NCBI GenBank assembly: GCA_031279875.1 | Contig: JAITHS010000149.1 | Coordinates: forward strand, 1 to 14,529 | Source: Tannerella sp. | Lineage (GTDB): Bacteria; Bacteroidota; Bacteroidia; Bacteroidales; Tannerellaceae | DNA: 14,529 bases | Reading direction: 5' to 3' | Shown: piece by piece, positions 8,162 through 13,270 of the stretch | How the letters are laid out: each line of letters opens with the position of its first letter | How positions within the stretch are numbered: the stretch's first letter is position 1 | Notes under the pieces: generated by a model | Seen by the model: the letters and a program-made list of their open reading frames with translations, nothing else | What the model was told of the DNA's origin: nothing | Databases searched by the model: none | Position numbers and translations under genes: made by a program

Positions 8162-9208
8162 ATGAAAAATATTATATTTTCTTTAATCGGTTTGTTGATT
8201 ATAACAAATTGTGAACGTGGAAAGATTACCGAAGTAAGTAAACAAATATTCGTTGACTATCAATCGCTCAACATGTTTGTCAACGAAGAAGTTAAAATCA
8301 CCGCAAGCCCAACTACCGAGAATTTCAAATGGGAAAGCGAAAATACGGCCGTTGCAACGGTGAGCGCTAAGGGCGAAGTGAAAGCCACAGGCGAAGGCAG
8401 TACTAATATCGTAGTCGGTTACGGCAACGTTTTACGGTCTATTCCGGTATCGGTTGTAGTGAAAATTCCGGCGACAGGGTTAACATTGTCGAAAACATCT
8501 CTCGAAATGAAACCGCGCGAAAATGTCAGTATCGTCGCTTCACTTTTGCCTGATAACTCTAACGAAAAGGCTAACTTGACATGGCGGTCGGCTAATACCG
8601 GCGTGGCAAAAGTAACGGGCGGCTTTGTGGAAGCCGTCGGCGTGGGCGTTACCGAGATTTTTGTCAAACTTGAAGGCAGCGCAATACCCGAACAGACTGT
8701 GCCGGTTGCCGTTGACTATACTTTCCCGTACAACGGCCCGCATATCCTCTCGGCCGACGCACCGTATCTGCTGCAAGCACGCGACTTCGATACCGGCGGC
8801 GAAGGTTACGCCTATCATGACAACGCCTCCAATCAGTACGCACCTGCTTACCGACCCGAATTGACCGGACAACAACCGGGCATCGAAGGCGGTACGCACA
8901 TCGGATACATCGCGGCAGGTGAGTGGTTGCAGTTTACCGTCGATGTCGTTGACGCCGGCATTTATGAGGTTGACCTCGAAATGACCGCCGCCAGCGCTAA
9001 CGGTATAACGTACCTCGAAGTTGACGGCGTTAATCAGTCGGGCGACGTTACTGTACCCAACAACGGCAGTTGGAGCGCTTTCGGCTGGATATCAACTCGC
9101 GGCGCAACATTGCCGCAACTCAACATGACCGCCGGACGCCACAAAGTGAAATGGGTCTTCAGTAACCCAACCTACAACCTGAGAGCGCTGAAGTTTACGA
9201 AACTCTGA
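8162..9208 (+). CDS. Lipoprotein with two Big2 domains and a C-terminal CBM6 module
   Basis: I place the start at the ATG at 8162, because the frame's earlier TTG (8135) adds nine non-signal residues right after the previous stop. The resulting 348-residue protein starts MKNIIFSLIGLLIITNC, a compact lipoprotein signal with Cys17. Two Ig-like Big2 domains follow: about 28-100 (SENTAVATVSAKGEVKATGEG) and about 103-185 (TGLTLSKTSLEMKPRENVSI, then SANTGVAKV). Residues 200-348 look like a family 6 carbohydrate-binding module: ARDFDTGGEGYAYHDN, YIAAGEWLQFTVDV, AGIYEVDLEM, and a final NLRALKF strand. CBM6 modules bind beta-linked glycans such as xylan or beta-glucans, but no enzyme domain is attached. 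It is probably a surface glycan-binding protein with the Big2 domains as a stalk. It is the last gene of the operon. Confidence 0.85.
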   Translation: MKNIIFSLIGLLIITNCERGKITEVSKQIFVDYQSLNMFVNEEVKITASPTTENFKWESENTAVATVSAKGEVKATGEGSTNIVVGYGNVLRSIPVSVVVKIPATGLTLSKTSLEMKPRENVSIVASLLPDNSNEKANLTWRSANTGVAKVTGGFVEAVGVGVTEIFVKLEGSAIPEQTVPVAVDYTFPYNGPHILSADAPYLLQARDFDTGGEGYAYHDNASNQYAPAYRPELTGQQPGIEGGTHIGYIAAGEWLQFTVDVVDAGIYEVDLEMTAASANGITYLEVDGVNQSGDVTVPNNGSWSAFGWISTRGATLPQLNMTAGRHKVKWVFSNPTYNLRALKFTKL

Positions 9209-9230
9209 AAGTTAGTTTGAAATTTTTATA

Positions 9231-9262
9231 TTTGTTTTTTTCAAAAAAAGTTCGTATCTTTG
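9231..9262 (+). promoter_or_regulatory. Bacteroidota-type promoter for the 9315 gene
   Basis: TTTG (9231-9234) and TATCTTTG (9255-9262) are separated by 20 nt, a full match to the -33/-7 consensus. Transcription would start near 9269, about 45 nt before the ATG at 9315. Its presence separates the 9315 gene from the glycan operon that ends 23 bp upstream. A short T7/A7 inverted stretch between the boxes (about 9235-9249) is too weak to call a terminator. Confidence 0.8.
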
Positions 9263-9314
9263 CGGCTGAAAATCAAACATTGTTGCTCTTATCATTCAAT
9301 AAAACTTACTAACA

Positions 9315-10031
9315 ATGAAAACTTACAATTGTAAAAACGAAGAACTTCCCGTTATTGCGGAATATCTTCTGTTCAGCCTGAAAAAAGATATGGCTGCTTT
9401 TACGGCTTTTTCACCGAAATTTAACGAGGCCTATGTTACGGCATTCGAGGAAAAAATTGCTGCTGTAGCGGCAATTTTGAACCCGCACAACGAAACGATT
9501 GAACTGAAAAAGGTTACCGAACATCTCTACTCGACAATGAACAGCCTGATAGACCCGATTGCAAGGGTCGAGGGATATGTAAAAACGGCAGGTAGCGCAA
9601 ACCCAATCGGTATTAAGGATTTCGGATTGTCGTTGCTGCGCAAGAAAGTCTGGGCAAAAGATGCGGAAGGAGTGCTGGTAGCTTTGAAAACAGTGAACGA
9701 TCATATCAACACCTGCAAATCGACGCTGGTAGATCAAGGATTGTCGGATGATCTGATTGCTGTTTTTACCTCGTCAACAACAGCAATTCATGACGATAAC
9801 CAGCGTCAATATCAGATCGTAACAGCCAGAAAAAGACTCGTCAACAATAATCTGTCTCTTTTCAACGAACTGTATGCTCTGATAATGGAAGTGTGCGGTA
9901 TAGGCAAAATTCTGTACAAAAAGGATGCCGTTCTGCTAAAAGAATATACTTTTACGGAACTGAAAAAACGGGTGCGAACAGTTCATAACCCGCAATCCGC
10001 AAAACCCGCATCAGAAAAGGAACAATCGTAA
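9315..10031 (+). CDS. Unrecognised all-helical cytoplasmic protein
   Basis: I do not recognise a named family. The 238 residues have no signal peptide, membrane segment or lipobox, and are rich in Ala, Leu, Lys and Glu with few prolines or glycines, suggesting a helical bundle. Blocks that may be conserved include the N-terminal KNEELPVIAEYLLFSLKKDM, a central GIKDFGLSLLRKKV, and a late KRLVNNNLSLFNELYALIME. The C-terminal tail is polar (SAKPASEKEQS) and looks disordered. I have an unverified impression that similar proteins occur in several copies in related Bacteroidales genomes. It has its own promoter, and its TAA (10029-10031) overlaps the first base of a 21-bp tandem array, so its transcript would run into the repeats. 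It could be a structural or regulatory protein, or a passenger tied to the repeats. Confidence 0.8.
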   Translation: MKTYNCKNEELPVIAEYLLFSLKKDMAAFTAFSPKFNEAYVTAFEEKIAAVAAILNPHNETIELKKVTEHLYSTMNSLIDPIARVEGYVKTAGSANPIGIKDFGLSLLRKKVWAKDAEGVLVALKTVNDHINTCKSTLVDQGLSDDLIAVFTSSTTAIHDDNQRQYQIVTARKRLVNNNLSLFNELYALIMEVCGIGKILYKKDAVLLKEYTFTELKKRVRTVHNPQSAKPASEKEQS

Positions 10032-10177
10032 CATGTCGGCGTGAAAAATGCACTTGTTGACGTGGAAAATGTACATATTAGCGTAAAAAATGTGCAGGTC
10101 GGCATGGCAAACGCACATGTCGGCATGGCAAACGCACATGTCGGCGCAGAAAACGCACATGTCGGCGCAGAAAACGC
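10031..10177. repeat. Seven-copy 21-bp tandem array
   Basis: Seven units of exactly 21 bp run from 10031 to 10177, followed by a partial unit (acattcgg). The model unit begins acatgtcggc and ends with aaa(a/c)(a/g)c-like sequence. The first three units are diverged. Unit 5 equals unit 4 except at its first bases, and unit 7 equals unit 6. This pattern suggests recent pairwise duplication at the 3' end. No spacers separate the units, so it is not CRISPR. Because 21 is a multiple of three, frames stay open on both strands. Confidence 0.95.
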
Positions 10178-10232
10178 ACATTCGGTTCGAAGCCACGACG
10201 TACAGGGCATTAGTCATTGGCAGCAGGAATGA
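10041..10232 (+). CDS. Possible 63-residue heptapeptide-repeat ORF (doubtful)
   Basis: A GTG at 10041, nine bases after the stop of the helical protein, opens a frame to 10232. It translates the 21-bp array as repeats of V-(G/D/S)-x-x-N-(A/V)-(H/L/Q), for example VGMANAH and VGAENAH. Position 1 Val and position 5 Asn are kept even in the diverged units, which is weak support for coding. Against it: the frame is open simply because the unit is a multiple of three, the start is not ATG, and the tail (SVRSHDVQGISHWQQE) runs into the terminal word of element B. I lean towards non-coding. Confidence 0.2.
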   Translation: MKNALVDVENVHISVKNVQVGMANAHVGMANAHVGAENAHVGAENAHSVRSHDVQGISHWQQE

Positions 10233-10264
10233 TCGCACCAAACGAAAAGCGATGACGGTAGCCT

Positions 10265-10301
10265 AAACCCTTGCAGTGGTTTTAAACCCTGCAAGCGGTT
10301 T
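10265..10301. repeat. Two TGCA-centred imperfect palindromes
   Basis: aaacccttgcagtggttt (10265-10282) and aaaccctgcaagcggttt (10284-10301) are the same palindrome family as the five units at 438-532, here in the opposite orientation. The second is the exact reverse complement of the unit at 438-455. Confidence 0.85.
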
Positions 10302-10307
10302 GGAGAA

Positions 10308-10335
10308 GGCAGAAAGCAGAAAGCAGAAGGCAGAA
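10308..10335. repeat. Heptanucleotide array (g/a)gcagaa, 4 copies
   Basis: Units ggcagaa, agcagaa, agcagaa, ggcagaa are followed at once by ggtacc (10336). This is the reverse complement of the eight-unit array at 376-431, and the copy number differs between the two (four versus eight), which suggests the array changes length. Confidence 0.9.
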
Positions 10336-10447
10336 GGTACCACGTCATTGCGAGGACCGAAGCAATCCAGAATTACAGGATTAAAGGAGAGGCAGGATTT
10401 ACAGGTTTTTATCTGGATTGCTTCGTTCCTCGCAATGACGTGGTACC
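10336..10447. repeat. 35-bp inverted repeat (long hairpin), one mismatch
   Basis: The left arm 10336-10370 (from ggtaccacgtcattgcg to gcaatccag) and right arm 10413-10447 are reverse complements at 34 of 35 positions. The mismatch is in gaccg versus the expected gaacg. The loop is 42 nt. Both arms end in ggtacc on the outside. The core 27 bp matches the hairpin at 281-367. Confidence 0.9.
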
Positions 10448-10480
10448 ACTAACCACTAATCACTAACCACTAATCACTTA
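10446..10480. repeat. Heptanucleotide array (c/t)cactaa, 5 copies
   Basis: Five 7-bp units (ccactaa, ccactaa, tcactaa, ccactaa, tcactta) begin inside the ggtacc at 10442-10447 and end 5 bp before the right terminal word of element B. Confidence 0.85.
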
Positions 10481-10506
10481 TAATGACGAATGCCCCGTCC
10501 GAACCC

Positions 10507-10541
10507 CTAATTCCTGATTCTTAATTTTTAATTCTTAATTT
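10507..10541. repeat. AT-rich heptanucleotide array upstream of the lipocalin-uvrD promoter
   Basis: The units ctaattc, ctgattc, ttaattt, ttaattc, ttaattt keep a strict 7-bp period. The array ends 5 bp before the -7 box at 10547 and covers the place where a -33 element would sit. Length change here could alter promoter strength, but nothing shows that it does. Confidence 0.7.
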
Positions 10542-10546
10542 TTTTG

Positions 10547-10554
10547 TACCTTTG
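10547..10554 (+). promoter_or_regulatory. Bacteroidota-type -7 box for the lipocalin-uvrD unit
   Basis: TACCTTTG matches TAnnTTTG. No TTTG is found about 20 nt upstream, where the AT-rich heptamer array lies. The transcript would start near 10561, about 15 nt before the ATG at 10576. A TTG within this box cannot then be the start codon, so the 10576 ATG is preferred. Confidence 0.7.
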
Positions 10555-10575
10555 CACTTTCATTCAACGCATATT

Positions 10576-10968
10576 ATGATACGATACATATTATTAATAA
10601 TAGTTTTTAGCCTCTCAACGGCATCGTGCGGCGATATGTCGTTCGGTAAAATAGAAGGCAAATGGCAACTCAAAACCGTTGAACGCAACGGCGCAACGGT
10701 TAAAGTTGACACTGTTTGGTATAATTTTCAGTCGCAGTCGCTTTTTATGCTTCAGGTTTATCAGACCCAAGACGACCGCTACGATTGGAGTACCGGTTTC
10801 AGGACAGAAAAAGATAATATCCTGACTATTGAGGGGATGGATCAAAACATTACATCTATCTCCGACTGGCAGGATACGGCGCGCGTTTTTACTATCGAAC
10901 GCCTTACGCGACAACATCTTACACTTAAAAGCAGTGAAGGATATCTGTATGATTTTATAAAATTTTGA
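10576..10968 (+). CDS. Small lipocalin-like lipoprotein
   Basis: Starting at the ATG at 10576 the protein has 130 residues and a clean lipoprotein signal, with Cys18 in the lipobox TASC. An upstream TTG in the same frame lies within the -7 box and would add eight residues before the signal. The mature part starts with GKIEGKWQLKTVERNG, the G-x-W strand typical of lipocalin-like domains of Bacteroidota, and continues as alternating beta strands to the end (GYLYDFIKF). No partner or ligand can be read from it. The stop overlaps nothing, but the next ATG (uvrD-like gene) follows after one base, so the two are surely co-transcribed and probably translationally coupled. The functional link to a helicase is unclear. 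Confidence 0.75.
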   Translation: MIRYILLIIVFSLSTASCGDMSFGKIEGKWQLKTVERNGATVKVDTVWYNFQSQSLFMLQVYQTQDDRYDWSTGFRTEKDNILTIEGMDQNITSISDWQDTARVFTIERLTRQHLTLKSSEGYLYDFIKF

Positions 10969-10969
10969 T

Positions 10970-13198
10970 ATGACGGATTTTTTACAACAACTTAATGATA
11001 ATCAGCGTGAAGCTGTGCTTTATGACGCCGGACCGTCGCTCGTAGTAGCCGGAGCCGGTTCGGGAAAGACGCGCGTGCTGACGTACAAAATTATTCACCT
11101 CTTACAGTCAGGCTATCAGCCCCATTCGATACTCGCGCTGACGTTTACCAATAAGGCGGCACGCGAGATGAAAGACCGAATCGCTTCAATAACAGACCAT
11201 TATCTCACCAGATACTTGTGGATGGGTACGTTTCACTCGATTTTTTACCGTATCCTGCGACGCGAAGCACAGCATATCGGTTACCCGTCGGATTTCACCA
11301 TTTATGACGCTTCCGATTCCAAAAATCTCATCAAAAGCATCATCAAAGAGATGCAACTCAACGACAAAATCTATAAACCGGCAACGATTCAGAGCCGTAT
11401 CTCGAACGCTAAAAACGCTCTCGTAACGGCAAAAGCGTACGCTGCAGACGCCGACATCATGCAATATGACGAACGTTGCAAAGTGCCGTTGACGGCCGAA
11501 ATCTACAACAAATATCAAAATCGCTGCGTGAAAGCGGGAGCGATGGATTTCGACGAACTGCTGCTGCAAACAAATATCCTTTTTCGCGACAATCCCGCTG
11601 TTCTCGACAAATATCGCCGGCAGTTTCGCTACGTTCTGGTGGACGAATATCAGGACACGAATTTTGCTCAACATTTGATAGTAAGACGCCTCTCCGAACA
11701 GCATCAGCGTATTTTTGTAGTAGGCGACGACGCCCAAAGCATCTACTCTTTCAGAGGCGCCAATATCGACAACATGCTGCGGTTTAAGGACAACTTTCCA
11801 ACATGCCGCCTGTTTAAACTCGAACAAAATTATCGCTCGACACAAAATATCGTTGACGCCGCCAATAGTTTGATAAAGAAAAATACAGGTCAGATACCGA
11901 AAACCGTTTTTTCCGAAAACGAAAAAGGCAGTCGCATACAAGTTCTCTCGTCGTATTCCGACTACGAAGAAGCATATCTTATCGCGTCAAAAATTATTGA
12001 AATGATGGACGGCGGCAAATATAAGGCGTCGGATTTTGCCGTACTGTATCGCACCAACGCCCAGTCGCGCGTGCTGGAAGAGGCTATGCGCAAACGGATG
12101 CTCAACTATCGCATCTATGGCTCGCAATCGTTTTATCAACGCAAAGAAATCAAAGACATCATCGCTTATCTGCGCGTCATAATCAACCCGCACGACGAAG
12201 AAGCATTGCGACGTATCATTAATTATCCCGCACGAGGAATCGGTGAAACGACGGTTAACAAACTCATCTCAGCCGCCAATAATGCCGACGCAAGTTTGTG
12301 GGAAGTAATATCCGTGCCTGCAAATTTTAATCTGCAAATCAACAGCGGCACTTTAAACAAAATCGGCACTTTTTATCAGATGTTCAGAGACTTTCGTCTC
12401 CAAAGCGCAGAGATGTCAGTGTCCGAAATAGCCGGTTATGTAGTCCGAAATAGCGGTATTCTTGCCGACCTTGACGGCGACCTTACCGTTGAAGGAATGA
12501 GCCGCAAAGAAAACGTTCAAGAACTCTTGCGGGCTATGTCGGAGTTTGTTACCATGCGACGCGAAGAAGGCAACGACAATATCAGTCTCGCCGATTTCTT
12601 GCAGGAAGTCTCGCTGATGACCGATATGGATAACCAAAAAGACGACAAAGCAGATAAAATAACGCTGATGACCGTTCATGCCGCCAAAGGGTTAGAGTTC
12701 GACAACGTTATTGTAGCCGGCATGGAAGACGACCTTTTTCCGTCGATGCGCGCCAAAGACAACCCACGCGATATAGAAGAAGAACGCCGTCTGTTTTACG
12801 TCGCAATAACGCGGGCCAAAGACAACTGCTTCATCACTTATGCCAAAACACGCTTCCGCAACGGCGCACCGTGCGTCTCCGGTCCAAGCTTTTTCATCAA
12901 CGACATAGACCGGAAATTTATCTCATTCGGTCGGGATGTAGAACTGCCGCAAAGAACAGCCTACATAACGTTCCGTCCTAACGTTACGAATGCAGGCTGG
13001 GACAGCGAAACAGAAAAAAATATCGAACACGAAACAGAAAATTTTCACCCCGGCGATCGCGTAGCCCACAACAAGTTCGGCACAGGTGAGATAATAACGC
13101 TCGAAACGGCGAATGGCGATGCTATGGCAACGATTTTGTTCCGCAATGCAGGCACTAAAAAACTGCTCCTGAAATATGCAAAATTGAAAAAAATATAA
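10970..13198 (+). CDS. uvrD: UvrD/PcrA-family superfamily 1A 3'-5' DNA helicase
   Basis: All the SF1A motifs are present in 742 residues: the Q motif LNDNQREAV (8-16), Walker A GAGSGKT (28-34, catalytic Lys33), motif Ia LTFTNKAAREMKDR (57-70), Walker B DEYQD (225-229), motif III GDDAQSIYSFRGA (252-264), motif IV QNYRST (286-291), motif V TLMTVHAAKGLEF (565-577) and motif VI FYVAITRAKD (609-618). The C-terminal 50 residues (HPGDRVAHNKFGTGEI) form the small domain seen in PcrA/UvrD that contacts partners such as RNA polymerase. The length is normal. The enzyme unwinds DNA in nucleotide-excision and mismatch repair and strips proteins from DNA. Whether it is the UvrD or PcrA orthologue is only a naming matter here. 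It is complete, with no internal disruption. Confidence 0.95.
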   Translation: MTDFLQQLNDNQREAVLYDAGPSLVVAGAGSGKTRVLTYKIIHLLQSGYQPHSILALTFTNKAAREMKDRIASITDHYLTRYLWMGTFHSIFYRILRREAQHIGYPSDFTIYDASDSKNLIKSIIKEMQLNDKIYKPATIQSRISNAKNALVTAKAYAADADIMQYDERCKVPLTAEIYNKYQNRCVKAGAMDFDELLLQTNILFRDNPAVLDKYRRQFRYVLVDEYQDTNFAQHLIVRRLSEQHQRIFVVGDDAQSIYSFRGANIDNMLRFKDNFPTCRLFKLEQNYRSTQNIVDAANSLIKKNTGQIPKTVFSENEKGSRIQVLSSYSDYEEAYLIASKIIEMMDGGKYKASDFAVLYRTNAQSRVLEEAMRKRMLNYRIYGSQSFYQRKEIKDIIAYLRVIINPHDEEALRRIINYPARGIGETTVNKLISAANNADASLWEVISVPANFNLQINSGTLNKIGTFYQMFRDFRLQSAEMSVSEIAGYVVRNSGILADLDGDLTVEGMSRKENVQELLRAMSEFVTMRREEGNDNISLADFLQEVSLMTDMDNQKDDKADKITLMTVHAAKGLEFDNVIVAGMEDDLFPSMRAKDNPRDIEEERRLFYVAITRAKDNCFITYAKTRFRNGAPCVSGPSFFINDIDRKFISFGRDVELPQRTAYITFRPNVTNAGWDSETEKNIEHETENFHPGDRVAHNKFGTGEIITLETANGDAMATILFRNAGTKKLLLKYAKLKKI

Positions 13199-13213
13199 AA
13201 ATATTCCGTTTTT

Positions 13214-13245
13214 TTTGTTTTGTATTAAAATTTTTTGTACTTTTG
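13214..13245 (+). promoter_or_regulatory. Bacteroidota-type promoter for the PpiD-like gene
   Basis: TTTG (13214-13217) and TACTTTTG (13238-13245) are spaced by 20 nt, a full consensus match. The start of transcription is expected near 13252, about 19 nt before the ATG at 13271. The foldase gene is therefore likely its own unit, though no clear hairpin terminator is seen after uvrD. Confidence 0.75.
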
Positions 13246-13270
13246 CGCCCGAAAATTTAAAAAAAACAGA

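Larger units (their letters stand above)
10203..10497. repeat. Mosaic repeat element B (MITE-like, inverted relative to element A)
   Basis: The ends are cagggcattagt (10203-10214) and acgaatgccccg (10486-10497), each one mismatch from the CAGGGCATTCGT word of element A. In order it contains about 50 bp of unique sequence, two TGCA-centred palindromes, a four-unit purine heptamer array, ggtacc, a 35-bp hairpin, ggtacc and a ccactaa heptamer array. Read on the - strand, the hairpin, ggtacc, TTCTGCY and palindrome block lines up with element A. There is no ORF of note, no transposase and no evident target duplication. It lies between the helical-protein gene and the lipocalin-uvrD unit. Confidence 0.6.

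Noticed and set aside
10011..10241. Minus-strand frames with regular Cys/His heptads (CVFCADM, CVCHADM) that resemble a metal-binding repeat protein
   Set aside because: They are the reverse translation of the 21-bp array, whose length is a multiple of three. There is no upstream promoter on that strand, and the plus-strand frames are just as regular.
271..10497. A composite transposon carrying the glycan operon between two insertion sequences
   Set aside because: Neither element encodes a transposase, no target-site duplication is visible at the outer flanks, and each element has its own terminal words, so they look like independent insertions.
11186..11941. A 251-codon minus-strand frame
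   Set aside because: It lies wholly inside the helicase gene, opposite the segment that encodes motifs Ia to IV, and shows no domain of its own.
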